Program-made: the position numbers and the translations under genes
In this document: piece by piece, positions 1 to 9,129 of the stretch
How the letters are laid out: each line of letters begins with the position of its first letter
Position numbering within the stretch: the first letter of the stretch is position 1
Notes under the pieces: model-generated
Seen by the model: only the letters and a program-made list of their open reading frames with translations
Databases searched by the model: none
What the model was told of the DNA's origin: nothing
DNA from: Subsaxibacter sp. CAU 1640
GTDB lineage: Bacteria; Bacteroidota; Bacteroidia; Flavobacteriales; Flavobacteriaceae
Direction of reading: 5' to 3'
NCBI RefSeq assembly: GCF_023156585.1
Contig: NZ_JALNMI010000001.1
Location: 1-64,000 of the forward strand
Length of the DNA stretch: 64,000 nucleotides

Positions 1-30
1 CCATAAGGACCGTCCCGTTTTGCGAGGGTG

Positions 31-64
31 CAAATATACAACCCTTTTCCCCTTACCAGCAAAA
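31..64 (-). promoter_or_regulatory. strong leftward promoter, stable-RNA type
   Basis: Read on the minus strand there is a TATATTTG -7 element (31-38) and a TTG -33 element (60-62). A-rich runs lie further upstream (67-98), like an UP element. The pattern, including GGTTGTATATTTGCACCC, resembles promoters I remember in front of flavobacterial rRNA or tRNA operons. Transcription would leave the window at its left edge. The spacer of about 21 bp is slightly long. The promoter elements are visible; that it serves a stable-RNA gene is inference. Confidence 0.6.
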
Positions 65-117
65 CTTTTTCAACCTTTTTTTGAAGTTTTTTTTACAACC
101 CTATCCCTGAAGACTTT

Positions 118-216
118 GCGTTAGGGATTGAGGCATTGTTGGAGCTCTCCAGATTAGAAAAATTAATCTGGAAGCGACTGCCGAAAGCCCGACCTCGTGT
201 TTGACGAGGGAACGCC
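118..216 (+). ncRNA. structured RNA resembling the Flavo-1 motif
   Basis: A closing helix pairs GCGTT (118-122) with AACGC (211-215). One inner hairpin pairs CCAGATTA (149-156) with TAATCTGG (164-171), and another pairs CCTCGT (193-198) with ACGAGG (204-209). The unpaired-looking GGGATTGA near the 5' end and GAAAGCCCGA before the last hairpin match what I recall of the flavobacterial Flavo-1 candidate ncRNA, whose function is unknown. It sits tail-to-tail with the porin gene and back-to-back with the leftward promoter, so it is not a 5' leader of either. A possible own promoter (TTTG at 80-83, TATCCCTG at 102-109) lies just upstream. The helices are visible; the family name is from memory. 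Confidence 0.6.
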
Positions 217-220
217 TTAT

Positions 221-2182
221 TTATAAAAAGAAGTTCCAAACAAGACCAAAACGTACGGTAAAATCTCTAAATGGATAGTTTGGGGCTGAATAATAGTTGT
301 AGCCGGTAAAGGATGAATTGAAATGTTCTGCCTTTAAAAATATCCTTGTCTGTCTTATTTTGGCGTTTACAAAGAAGTCTAATCTAGGGAATCCTCCCAA
401 TTCGGTATCGTTTTGGACATAAAATTCTGCCAAAAGTGGGTCATATCCATTCATACGATACTCTGTAAAGTAATTGAATACTATACCTGTTTGAAGAAAC
501 ATTGCTTTTTTAAACAGATGGCTTGAGAAGTACAAGGTGTTTCTGGTGATAAGTTCTGGAACATTGAGGATATTGTCGCCATTCAAGACTTGCTGGTACA
601 TAATTGTATTATCCAGCGCAAATTTACCATACTTTAACTCCTTACTTGCTTTTAAACGGAGGTAATTTATTGTGGCATCTGTCTGAAAAGGTTTTACATT
701 GCCCAAATCATCTTTTGAAAAATAGGCATAATTGGTAATTGTTGAATAATCGAATGAAATGTTCGCCAGCTTTTGGGATTGTAGCTCAAAGGCCAATTGC
801 TGTGTACTTATATTATTGAAACCATTGCTGTTGTCCCAATTATAATCGACATAGTCGCTCTGATACAGAAGCCAGTTGTAGTTTGGTGCTTTTGAGCTGG
901 TGTTAAATGTTCCCAACGCTAAAATGTCTTCAGTAAGTTTTAAGGAGGCTTGGGCTTTTAGATAATTTCCTTCGAATTCACCAGAGATATTTATACCTAA
1001 TTCTCCTTGGACTTTAAATCTGCCTATTTGGTTTATATAGGATCCGCCCAGGTTTACTATACTGCCTTTTAATCTGTTTGATATGGTCTGCCCATTTAAA
1101 ATGACAAGGGAGTTATAGCCATAATTGTAATTATCATAGTCAATATTAAAGGAAACATCCCCAACTACATTATTCTTGTAATTAACAAAGAAGCGATTAT
1201 AAAAATTCTCGAGGGTAACTCTATCTCTTAATGCAGTCTGCCGAAAGGCTTCTCCGAAAAAATCTGAACGAGCAGTTTGATCATAGCGATAGAATTTATC
1301 TTCTAAAGACACCATATTTCCAACGGCCAATACATTATTCTTGATAGAATCGTTTCTTTGAATAATATTGTATTGATGCTCGAGATGGAATCTTTTACCT
1401 CTCAAAATATTCTCTGCATTTTCAAAGTTAGGTTCAAACACTGATCGATCTAAAAATTCTTCATTTCCGGTTTCAAAATTTGCCACGCCTTCCTCGGTTA
1501 ATCCACCATTCTCTTGGTTCAATATATCTTGCATAAAGATATGTGCCCTAGCTTGATATCTGCCGTTTTTAGTTATATAATTGGTCGTAAACTTAAAATT
1601 GCCGGTACTTGTTAATATATGCTGGTATTTCCCTAGAGACCTTAATCCTTTATAAGCAATAGAGAAATTGAACTGCTTGGAAATATTGGTTGTAAAAAAG
1701 GCATCCATCAGTTGTCCCTGTTCAAATGCTGTCTTATACATAAGTTCCGTTAATGGAGTGGGGACTTGATAATAGTTTACGTCTTCAATCTCCATATAAT
1801 TGAAATGTCTTGCCCTAGCAGCAAATAATGGTAAACTATTCGTATTTAAAAAATCGTAAGTTAAACTATTATAACTTTGCCCAATGTTAGAGAAAGGTAT
1901 CAATCCGAAATTGTCCTTCCTTAAGTAATTATATTTATATTCTTTTTTTATAGATAGTGTGGTATCCACAAAGGTTGTATCTCGAGAATAAGAAATGATC
2001 TTATAAAGATCTATTGTGGCATTTTCGTCCTTTAATCCTTCGTTTGATGTACTATTTCTAGACACTTGGGTTGTATCATTGACCGTACTTTTGTTCAAAC
2101 TTTTCTCTTTGGGTACAAGTTTTTGTGCAAATACTTTCGAAAAGCTGATTATAAAGATTAAAACCCAAATTAACTTGTTCAT
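221..2182 (-). CDS. putative outer-membrane porin
   Basis: Product of 653 residues with a signal peptide (about 1-20, ending FAQ). The rest is rich in alternating aromatic and polar beta-strand patterns, with a C-terminal strand ending in WNFFL as expected for an outer-membrane barrel recognised by the BAM machinery. Sequence character and size fit the Bacteroidetes 'putative porin' family (Porin_10 type), whose substrate is unknown. The start was placed at ATG 2182; an in-frame TTG nine bases upstream gives only a three-residue extension with no gain. The gene stands alone: a terminator lies beyond its promoter side and the structured RNA lies beyond its stop codon. The assignment is by overall resemblance rather than a catalytic motif. 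Confidence 0.7.
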   Translation of the reverse strand: MNKLIWVLIFIISFSKVFAQKLVPKEKSLNKSTVNDTTQVSRNSTSNEGLKDENATIDLYKIISYSRDTTFVDTTLSIKKEYKYNYLRKDNFGLIPFSNIGQSYNSLTYDFLNTNSLPLFAARARHFNYMEIEDVNYYQVPTPLTELMYKTAFEQGQLMDAFFTTNISKQFNFSIAYKGLRSLGKYQHILTSTGNFKFTTNYITKNGRYQARAHIFMQDILNQENGGLTEEGVANFETGNEEFLDRSVFEPNFENAENILRGKRFHLEHQYNIIQRNDSIKNNVLAVGNMVSLEDKFYRYDQTARSDFFGEAFRQTALRDRVTLENFYNRFFVNYKNNVVGDVSFNIDYDNYNYGYNSLVILNGQTISNRLKGSIVNLGGSYINQIGRFKVQGELGINISGEFEGNYLKAQASLKLTEDILALGTFNTSSKAPNYNWLLYQSDYVDYNWDNSNGFNNISTQQLAFELQSQKLANISFDYSTITNYAYFSKDDLGNVKPFQTDATINYLRLKASKELKYGKFALDNTIMYQQVLNGDNILNVPELITRNTLYFSSHLFKKAMFLQTGIVFNYFTEYRMNGYDPLLAEFYVQNDTELGGFPRLDFFVNAKIRQTRIFLKAEHFNSSFTGYNYYSAPNYPFRDFTVRFGLVWNFFL

Positions 2183-2257
2183 AGCTACCAAATATTCAGC
2201 AAAATTAAAAATTAAAACGGTATAGTTATGTATAAATTATATTGAATACTGTCAAAA

Positions 2258-2295
2258 TAAAAAAACCATCAAAAGATAACTTTTGACGGTTTTTC
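2258..2295 (-). terminator. intrinsic terminator after the SusCD operon
   Basis: An inverted repeat pairs ACCATCAAAAG (2265-2275) with CTTTTGACGGT (2280-2290), with one A/G mismatch and a four-base loop. On the minus strand it is followed by a run of at least seven T, so it should end transcription of the lipoprotein gene at 2318. The plus-strand side also ends in five T, but no plus-strand gene needs it. Confidence 0.75.
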
Positions 2296-2317
2296 TGATA
2301 TTAAAATCGATATCTCT

Positions 2318-3109
2318 TTACAAATTATCTGGAGTTAAAACTACAGAAGTGGTAAAGGCATTACCTGTAAACAACGTTTGCGTTAAGGTGTATGATATCA
2401 AATTAGTACAAGGATCATAAGTTCCTGTTCCTCCAGTTGCCCAAGTCGAAGTTGGTACACCCACAATTGTAACAGAAAAATCACTATTTATAGTTAATGT
2501 TCCCGCATAAAGAAATTGTCCTTGATACGTAGGATTACCCGTTAATGTAGCAACAAAATTTGGTCCCCAGGCACTGTCAATACTATATTGATTAGTAGTA
2601 CCAGGAACAGGTGTTAATGTTGCTGTATGAGAAGGTGTTTGAGAACCTAACGCTGTTACAGTTGAAGTGTATGTACTATCAACCATGATCTGATATGTAG
2701 GTTGGGTATAAGATGCCGTAAAAACTTGTTCTGACCTTAAACCATCTTTATTAACCGAAACGGCATAAACTGTGTAGCCTGTTCCAGAGGCCAAATCACC
2801 CGTAGTTACGGTCATACTGGTTGCAGAATCAAAATTTAATTCATCTCCATTATCGAAAACCTCCACTGAATTTGGTGCTTCAGCATTCGAAGGTAAGATC
2901 CAATAATAAATACTTGACGCATCAGTACTTGTAACTGTAAGCTCCGCAGTACACTGTGACGAGGAAGACTGTACAGCCGACATAGTAACTTGAGTCACAT
3001 CAGCTTGTTCAGGCAAATCGTAGGTAAAGTTATCATCGCTATTACAAGACGTAACAATAACCGACAAAGCCAACATGGATCCAATTAATTTATATATATT
3101 TTTTTTCAT
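2318..3109 (-). CDS. surface lipoprotein with Fn3-like domain, SusCD-linked
   Basis: 263-residue lipoprotein. The signal peptide ends in the lipobox VTSC (Cys 22) followed by NSDDN, an acidic context typical of Bacteroidetes surface-exported lipoproteins. Residues about 35-135 look like a fibronectin-III-type domain (YYWILP, SGTGYTVYAVSVN). The C-terminal half is a beta-rich domain ending in SVVLTPDNL. It is the fourth gene of the susC-susD operon, seven bases after its upstream neighbour and directly before a terminator. By position it is likely a surface ligand-binding accessory protein like SusE/SusF-type proteins, but no SusE/F signature was recognised. Ligand unknown. Confidence 0.7.
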   Translation of the reverse strand: MKKNIYKLIGSMLALSVIVTSCNSDDNFTYDLPEQADVTQVTMSAVQSSSSQCTAELTVTSTDASSIYYWILPSNAEAPNSVEVFDNGDELNFDSATSMTVTTGDLASGTGYTVYAVSVNKDGLRSEQVFTASYTQPTYQIMVDSTYTSTVTALGSQTPSHTATLTPVPGTTNQYSIDSAWGPNFVATLTGNPTYQGQFLYAGTLTINSDFSVTIVGVPTSTWATGGTGTYDPCTNLISYTLTQTLFTGNAFTTSVVLTPDNL

Positions 3110-3116
3110 AATAAAT

Positions 3117-3935
3117 CTATTGTTTAGTTAGTACAAATTCGTAAGGTCCATAATTCCCTAAAGGCCCATTGCATTTAATTGTAAACGTATCATCTATATA
3201 GTTTGAAGTTTGATTCGTAAACACAGCAAATTCAGCCAAACGAGGAGCAGCAGGATTAAACTGAACTTGTTTAGTACAAGTTAAGAAAGTTATGGTAGTA
3301 CCAGCATCAAAATATACGTTAAAACCAGGAACGTTACTTACTGTGAATTGAGTTCCTGTAGGATCTCCAGCTACCTGTGCTAGCTGCACAAGATAAGATT
3401 CCCCAAAAGCTCCAGCCAAGGTAAGTCCCTCATTTACTCCTGAAGTAAACACCTCATTAACGCTGTAAGTTCCTACCCAATTAGCTGAATCAATAGGACA
3501 ATCATCTTCAATTATTGTCAATTCTGTACTAACGTTGTAAATACCTTGCCCAGCAATGCCTACTGGTAGATTTGTGTTTTCAATAGTAAAATTCAATACA
3601 ATATCTTCACCCGCAACCAAATCATTAACTGGGGTTACAGTGATATATCCCACAAACTCTCCAGCAGGTATTGTTACTACACCATTGGCTGGCTCAACTG
3701 TATAGCCATCAGGTGTACTTGCTGTGTAAGAGAAGTTAATATCAATCCCATTAGGGTTGCTATCAGCAGCATATAACACTGCTACCTGTTTAGGTTCAGG
3801 TGTGGCTTCAGAAACATTATCCTCGCTTTTTTCAAACTGAATCCACTGTGAGTCAGAACCCAAGGCTGGATTTTCAATGTCTTCGCAAGAAAAAGCCAAG
3901 ACCATAATTGATAACATTAAATAAATTCTTTTCAT
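3117..3935 (-). CDS. Calx-beta-like surface lipoprotein, SusCD-linked
   Basis: 272 residues from ATG 3935. This start puts a lipoprotein signal peptide (AFSC, Cys 17, followed by EDIEN) at the N-terminus; the reading frame stays open upstream into susD, but that extension has no signal-peptide logic. Residues about 30-120 resemble a Calx-beta or DUF4843-like beta sandwich (GVVTIPAGEFVGYITVTP, then VLNFTIEN). The second half is a beta domain with two cysteines. It begins ten bases after susD and precedes a second lipoprotein, so it is probably co-transcribed and part of the same import complex. The ligand cannot be deduced. Confidence 0.7.
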   Translation of the reverse strand: MKRIYLMLSIMVLAFSCEDIENPALGSDSQWIQFEKSEDNVSEATPEPKQVAVLYAADSNPNGIDINFSYTASTPDGYTVEPANGVVTIPAGEFVGYITVTPVNDLVAGEDIVLNFTIENTNLPVGIAGQGIYNVSTELTIIEDDCPIDSANWVGTYSVNEVFTSGVNEGLTLAGAFGESYLVQLAQVAGDPTGTQFTVSNVPGFNVYFDAGTTITFLTCTKQVQFNPAAPRLAEFAVFTNQTSNYIDDTFTIKCNGPLGNYGPYEFVLTKQ

Positions 3936-3945
3936 AATTTTTTTT

Positions 3946-5349
3946 TTAATTATTATATCCAGGGTTTTGTTGCATATTCGGATTAGTAAAAATCTCACCC
4001 TGAGGTATTGGAAGTGTAAATAAATAGCTTGAATTGGCTAAATCACAAGCATCAGCTTGCAAAATACTACAATCTGAATCTAGTCTATCTACCGGTTTTC
4101 CATTTCGCTTCAAATCAAAAAAGCGGTGACCCTCAAATGGGAGTTCTCTAAATCGTTCCTCCAAAATCTTATCAATTGCATCAGTCTGACCATTAAAAGT
4201 TACAGGCGTTGCTCCTGCAATCCTATTTGATCTTAACGTATTAATATCCGCTGCTGCTAATGCAATTTGCGATGTATTGGCATATGCCTCTGCTCTGATA
4301 AAATATTGTTCTGAAACTCTAAACAATTTGATGTCATTCAAACCAACGGTAGAAGCATCACCTGGGTATTTAAGTATCTTTTGGTTTGATGCTTGGATGA
4401 AAGTATTGAAACGAATATCATTTGCCTCATAAGACGAAGTTAGTTTATCAGACGCCAACCAGTAAATTAAAGTTTGGTTAGGATTATACAACTGACCTAC
4501 TGCTCCATCACCAACAACTCTAGCCAACTTAAAAATATTCTCGGTATCATTTGCATCTTGCCAAATTAACGGATAGTTCGACATGGTTGCTAATGGGTAT
4601 GCGGAAATCAATTGAGACGATTTAGCTATTGCAGTAGAATAATCTTTCTTGTAAAGAGCAATTCTTGCCTCTAAAGCCGTAATTGCGTCCCTAGTAAAGA
4701 AAATATTATCTGTAAAAGATGCAGGAATCAGTTCTCTAGCAGCTGTTAAATCACTAGCTATTCCAGCATAAACCTCATTTACAGTATTTCTTGCTGGTTT
4801 CTCAAGTACCACCACATAATCCAAATATGGCACTGCTAACGCACTACCATCTGTGTAAGAGGTACTGAAAAAGGTCAATAATTTAAAATGAGCCCAACCT
4901 CTAATGGCCAAAAGTTCTCCCTTATAGCGGTTTAAGCGAGCCACACCTTCCTCTGTAGAAGGTTGAATATTTTCGATTGCCTGTAATACCCTATTAGCTC
5001 TATTGATACTTAAAAAATAATTACCAAAAATACCAGCTGCCGTACCGTCTGAAGTGTTTATCGACCATGTATGCACTTGGATACCTTGACCATTATTTGA
5101 AGATGGTAACTTTAATTCATCGGTGAATAAGGAATTCCAATAGATGGCATTATTAGCTGCCAAGGTTCCATATACTCCAATTGTTGCAGTTTCTACATCA
5201 TTCACAGTAGTGATGGCGTTTGACTCAACAATCTCGTCATCAGGACCAACATCTATAGCATCGTTACAAGACGAAAATGCCACTCCAATCACTAGAGCAG
5301 TAGCAACCACTCTAATATTATTTTTTATTTTTTTATTTATTCTTAACAT
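3946..5349 (-). CDS. SusD/RagB-family outer-membrane lipoprotein
   Basis: 467-residue substrate-binding lid of a SusCD importer. A lipoprotein signal peptide ends FSSC (Cys 27). The SusD hallmarks are visible: an N-terminal TPR-like region with ARNTVNEVYAGIASDL, a middle helical part, and the C-terminal signature ILEERFRELPFEGHRFFDLKR before a Gly/Asn-rich end. SusD proteins sit on top of the SusC channel and open and close it around the ligand (glycan or peptide). susC ends ten bases upstream. Assigned with high confidence to the family; the substrate is not evident because no carbohydrate enzyme or peptidase is linked. Confidence 0.95.
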   Translation of the reverse strand: MLRINKKIKNNIRVVATALVIGVAFSSCNDAIDVGPDDEIVESNAITTVNDVETATIGVYGTLAANNAIYWNSLFTDELKLPSSNNGQGIQVHTWSINTSDGTAAGIFGNYFLSINRANRVLQAIENIQPSTEEGVARLNRYKGELLAIRGWAHFKLLTFFSTSYTDGSALAVPYLDYVVVLEKPARNTVNEVYAGIASDLTAARELIPASFTDNIFFTRDAITALEARIALYKKDYSTAIAKSSQLISAYPLATMSNYPLIWQDANDTENIFKLARVVGDGAVGQLYNPNQTLIYWLASDKLTSSYEANDIRFNTFIQASNQKILKYPGDASTVGLNDIKLFRVSEQYFIRAEAYANTSQIALAAADINTLRSNRIAGATPVTFNGQTDAIDKILEERFRELPFEGHRFFDLKRNGKPVDRLDSDCSILQADACDLANSSYLFTLPIPQGEIFTNPNMQQNPGYNN

Positions 5350-5359
5350 AGTTTTTTAT

Positions 5360-8296
5360 TTAAAAGTTTAAATCAACTCCAAATGTGATAGTTCTAGGGG
5401 TAGGATACTCATAACCTGCTATGTTGTTACTATCCTCTGGATCAAATCCTTCAAAGTTGGTCCAAGTATATAGGTTTTGACCTTGCAAATAAACTCTTAC
5501 ACCATTAATAAAATTGATCTTTTCTAGATATTTAGCAGGTAAAGAATATGCCAAAGTAACGTTAGTCAATCTTGTATAGGATGCGTTCTCAATATCTCTT
5601 GAGCTAAACTCTCTATTGTAACCAAAGCCAGGGATATTTGTCACTTGACCAGGGGTTCTCCATATGGACAACATTGCAGTTGACAAGTTGTATTGGCTAA
5701 AATTAGGATTTTCTTGGAAGAAAGATTGGTTGTTATATCTAAAATAATCATTTGCAAAAGTAAATGCCGCTGATAAACTGAAACCTTTATATTTGATATT
5801 AGTTCCAAAACCACCTGTCAATACAGGCTCATAGCTTCCAAATTGAGCCAAGCTATTATCTGCGTTAAAGACATTAGTCACATTTCCATCAGCATCTAGA
5901 TATAAAGGCTCTCCATTGGCAGGGTTAACACCAGCCCAACCTACGGCGTAGTGGCTTCCAAATGGCAATCCTTCTCTAACAATTGATGTTCCTAAAACGT
6001 ATTCCGACTCTTGTCCCAAATCAGTAATTTCATTCTTATTGTAGTTGAAGTTAAAGTTCAAACTCCAAGAAAAATCCTGATTACGTAATACAACACCTTC
6101 AATAATACCATCAAATCCTTTGTTCTGCATTTGACCTACGTTAGCATCTATAGAAGCAAAACCAGATGTAGCTGATAGCTGTTGGTTAATAAACAAATCA
6201 GAAATATTCTCAACATAATAATCTACACTACCATTGATTCTATTGTTCAAGAATCCATAGTCAACACCCACGTTGAACTTTTCAGATTCTTCCCATTTCA
6301 AGACATTGTTTCCAATACTTGCAGCAACAGTACCTGTAATACCATTATAACTGTTTTGTCCATAAGTACCTTCTGTTTGGAAATCTCCAATACCCGCTTG
6401 ATTACCGGTTGTTCCGTAGCTGGCTCTCAATTTCAAATTATTGATCCAAGATGCAGTTAAGAAATCTTCCTTATGGATTGCCCATCCTGCTGCCAACGCA
6501 TAGAATGTACCCCATTTATTAGCTTCAGAAAAGCGAGAAGAAGCATCTCTACGAATAGTTCCTTCAAAAAAGTATTTCTCATCATAGTTATACTTCGCAT
6601 TACCAAAAACACCAAGCAAACCTCTTTGAGTCACAAAACCACCAACTGTAGGAATGAATCCATTTGAATCTGTTCCTTGAGTGATACCTGTTGCATATCC
6701 AACTAATTTTGGATCAATACCAAACCCTTGAAAGTTTCCTCCTTGAGCATGGAATTTATAATACTCCAAAAATGCAGATACATCCACATTATGAACCCCA
6801 TTATAAGTATTACCATAAGACAAACTTGTCAAGGCATTGATATTCGCTACATATTGATTATTGAAAGAATACCCTCCTCTATCTCCAGTGAAACCCGCGT
6901 TTTGACCAAAGTATGTATTCGGATCAGCCGCAGTTTCAATAACTCTATTGATGTAATCTACACCTAGATTTACTCTTGCAGTAACGTTTCTCATAAACTC
7001 CAATTCACCATATCCATTAACAATAAGTTTCAAGTCGTTTTGCTTATTGACATTTGAATTCAAGTTCTCCAATGCATTTCCACCAACTAAACCTGGACCT
7101 GTGTTGTAACTTCCATCCTCATTATATGGAGAATCATAAGGCTGTGCCAAGTAAACAGCAGCAAAAGGGTTGTTTAAGTTAATTCCATTTTCAGAACTGA
7201 TAAAGTTTGATTTTGAATATCCAACTGAAGAATTCATACCAACACTAAATCTATCAGACACTTTATGGTCAAGATTTAACCTTACATTAAATCTCTGAAG
7301 ATTAGATCTTAACCCGATACCCTCTTGATCATAATATGACAAAGAAGTATAAAATCTTGTTTTTTCAGTTCCACCCGAAACTGAAAAATCATGTGTTACA
7401 GTCTGACCTTGTCTGAAGAAATAATCAGACCAATCTGTAGTGACAGCATTTGCAATATCAAAATCACTCCAAGTACCAGGATTTTGCCAGTTTTCGAAAA
7501 TCATTTTCTCTTGAGCATTCATCATTTCAAATCTCAACTGACCAATTTCAGAAACACCGTATTGAGTGGTATATCTCACTGTAGATTTTTCACCAAACTT
7601 ACCATTTTTAGTTGTGATAAGGATAACTCCACTACTACCTCTTGAACCGTAAATTGATGTAGAGGCTGCATCTTTAAGTACAGATACGCTTTCAAAATCA
7701 TTAGGGTTTAATGTTGCGAAGTCATTGCTGTTAATTGGCACACCATCCAAAATATATAAAGGTGTAGACCCACCATTAATAGAGTGAGTACCTCTAATTC
7801 TTACTTTTGCAGCAGTACCAGGTTGCCCCGATCCAGAAATAACGTGTAAACCTGGAGATTGCCCCTTTAAGATTTGCTCGAATGATGCGACAGGCACCTG
7901 TTCAATCTTTTCAGCATTTACTGTTGACACAGAACCTAAAACCGAAGATTTTTTAGATGTACCGTAGGCAACAACCACAACCTCTTCTAATGCAGCAGCA
8001 TCTTCCGCCAGTTGAACATTGAGTGTTACATTACTGCCCACAGTTCTTTCAACGGTTTTCATCCCAACAAAAGAAAAGACTAGGGTTTCATTTGCATTCG
8101 CTTTGATAGTATAATTACCATCAAAATCAGATTGTACTCCTCTAGTAGTACCTTTTACAATTACATTTACCCCTGGCAACGGTGAACCATCTGAAGCAGC
8201 AGTAATTGTTCCTGAAACAGATTTCTCTTGAGCAAAAGAAATTTGAATCATAAACGCCATAAAAAGCGTCATTAAACATGTTAACTTTAATTTCAT
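5360..8296 (-). CDS. SusC/RagA-family TonB-dependent transporter
   Basis: 978 residues. Signal peptide (about 1-22, ending SFAQ); carboxypeptidase-regulatory-like beta domain at about 26-100 (VSGTITAASDGSPLPGVNV); TonB plug at about 110-230 with the SusC signature LYILDGVPI and SVLKDAASTSIYGSRGSSGV; then a 22-strand-type beta barrel ending in FGVDLNF. It imports a ligand held by the SusD partner using TonB energy. First gene of a four-gene operon running susC-susD-lipoprotein-lipoprotein. No anti-sigma/ECF pair or hybrid regulator adjoins it, so regulation is not visible locally. The N-terminal extension is not the STN domain that would accompany an anti-sigma partner. Confidence 0.95.
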   Translation of the reverse strand: MKLKLTCLMTLFMAFMIQISFAQEKSVSGTITAASDGSPLPGVNVIVKGTTRGVQSDFDGNYTIKANANETLVFSFVGMKTVERTVGSNVTLNVQLAEDAAALEEVVVVAYGTSKKSSVLGSVSTVNAEKIEQVPVASFEQILKGQSPGLHVISGSGQPGTAAKVRIRGTHSINGGSTPLYILDGVPINSNDFATLNPNDFESVSVLKDAASTSIYGSRGSSGVILITTKNGKFGEKSTVRYTTQYGVSEIGQLRFEMMNAQEKMIFENWQNPGTWSDFDIANAVTTDWSDYFFRQGQTVTHDFSVSGGTEKTRFYTSLSYYDQEGIGLRSNLQRFNVRLNLDHKVSDRFSVGMNSSVGYSKSNFISSENGINLNNPFAAVYLAQPYDSPYNEDGSYNTGPGLVGGNALENLNSNVNKQNDLKLIVNGYGELEFMRNVTARVNLGVDYINRVIETAADPNTYFGQNAGFTGDRGGYSFNNQYVANINALTSLSYGNTYNGVHNVDVSAFLEYYKFHAQGGNFQGFGIDPKLVGYATGITQGTDSNGFIPTVGGFVTQRGLLGVFGNAKYNYDEKYFFEGTIRRDASSRFSEANKWGTFYALAAGWAIHKEDFLTASWINNLKLRASYGTTGNQAGIGDFQTEGTYGQNSYNGITGTVAASIGNNVLKWEESEKFNVGVDYGFLNNRINGSVDYYVENISDLFINQQLSATSGFASIDANVGQMQNKGFDGIIEGVVLRNQDFSWSLNFNFNYNKNEITDLGQESEYVLGTSIVREGLPFGSHYAVGWAGVNPANGEPLYLDADGNVTNVFNADNSLAQFGSYEPVLTGGFGTNIKYKGFSLSAAFTFANDYFRYNNQSFFQENPNFSQYNLSTAMLSIWRTPGQVTNIPGFGYNREFSSRDIENASYTRLTNVTLAYSLPAKYLEKINFINGVRVYLQGQNLYTWTNFEGFDPEDSNNIAGYEYPTPRTITFGVDLNF

Positions 8297-8323
8297 AAAA
8301 CAATTATTTGAGTTAGTCTAGCG

Positions 8324-8354
8324 CAAACATCTTAATAATATATTAAATAAGCAA
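8324..8354 (-). promoter_or_regulatory. possible susC promoter
   Basis: On the minus strand TTG (8352-8354) is followed, after 20 bases, by GATGTTTG (8324-8331). This partly matches the Bacteroidetes -7 consensus, with G in place of the first T. It would start transcription about 20 bases before the susC ATG. The 8297-8498 gap holds the divergent susC and rnhB promoters and nothing else I recognise. Confidence 0.35.
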
Positions 8355-8474
8355 GAATTTAACTATAAAAAATGTTAACGACTCTGCGTTGGAAAATCGC
8401 GAGTAAAAGCCCTATATATCCTTGTTTACATAACTATTAGATACACATTGAATAAAAAGGTTGCGTTAAAATTT

Positions 8475-8482
8475 TAACTTTG
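8475..8482 (+). promoter_or_regulatory. -7 element for rnhB
   Basis: TAACTTTG is an exact match to the Bacteroidetes -7 consensus TAnnTTTG, and it lies 16 bases before the rnhB start codon. No TTG is present at the expected -33 distance. The transcript would have an almost leaderless 5' end of roughly ten bases. Confidence 0.45.
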
Positions 8483-8498
8483 TTCAAACTTTAACATT

Positions 8499-9101
8499 TT
8501 GAAACTATTACAAAAGTTAACGAATTGTGAATTTGAATGTGGAACAGATGAAGCTGGCCGTGGCTGTTTAGCAGGACCAGTAACGGCTGGAGCGGTAATT
8601 TTACCTTTGAATTTTTCTAATGATATTTTAACAGACTCTAAACAACTTTCTTATTCCAAACGTAATGCCTTAAAAGCGGTTATTGAATCTCATTCGGTCT
8701 CATATTCTTTTTGCCATGTGTTTCCAGAGGATATTGACGAAATAAATATTTTAAACGCCTCTATTCTTGCTATGCATCGCGCCATTGATAACCTGAATAT
8801 TTCTCCAGAATTTATTAGTGTGGATGGCAACAAATTCAAACCTTATAATGATATACCTTTCCAAACCATTATAAAGGGAGATGGTAAATATCTCAACATT
8901 GCTGCTGCATCAATTATTGCCAAAACATATCGAGATGCCTATATGTGTAAAATTCATGAAGAATTCCCTGTGTATAATTGGAAGCAGAATAAAGGTTACC
9001 CAACCAAAGAACATCGGGAAGCAATCAAAAAATATGGAATCACCAAATACCATCGAAAATCGTTTAGATTATTGGATGAACAATTAAAATTAGATTTCTA
9101 A
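8499..9101 (+). CDS. rnhB: ribonuclease HII
   Basis: 200-residue enzyme that cuts the RNA strand of RNA-DNA hybrids and removes ribonucleotides misincorporated in DNA. The N-terminal motif [12 protein letters not shown] (from residue 17) supplies the first two acidic metal ligands (D17, E18). SVDGNKF holds D109, and the conserved [12 protein letters not shown] block follows. DSKQLS is also typical. The start is a TTG at 8499: it gives the expected short lead into the DEAGRG motif, and no ATG exists between the -7 element and that motif. Divergent from susC, and followed 28 bases later by a lipoprotein gene with its own promoter. Confidence 0.93.
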   Translation: MKLLQKLTNCEFECGTDEAGRGCLAGPVTAGAVILPLNFSNDILTDSKQLSYSKRNALKAVIESHSVSYSFCHVFPEDIDEINILNASILAMHRAIDNLNISPEFISVDGNKFKPYNDIPFQTIIKGDGKYLNIAAASIIAKTYRDAYMCKIHEEFPVYNWKQNKGYPTKEHREAIKKYGITKYHRKSFRLLDEQLKLDF

Positions 9102-9106
9102 CTTTT

Positions 9107-9114
9107 TATATTTG
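9107..9114 (+). promoter_or_regulatory. -7 element for the 9130 lipoprotein gene
   Basis: TATATTTG, a perfect Bacteroidetes -7 box, begins five bases after the rnhB stop codon. It argues against an in-frame TTG start at 9112, which lies inside the box, and for the ATG at 9130. No good -33 TTG is visible. Confidence 0.45.
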
Positions 9115-9129
9115 CAAAAAAACCTTCAC

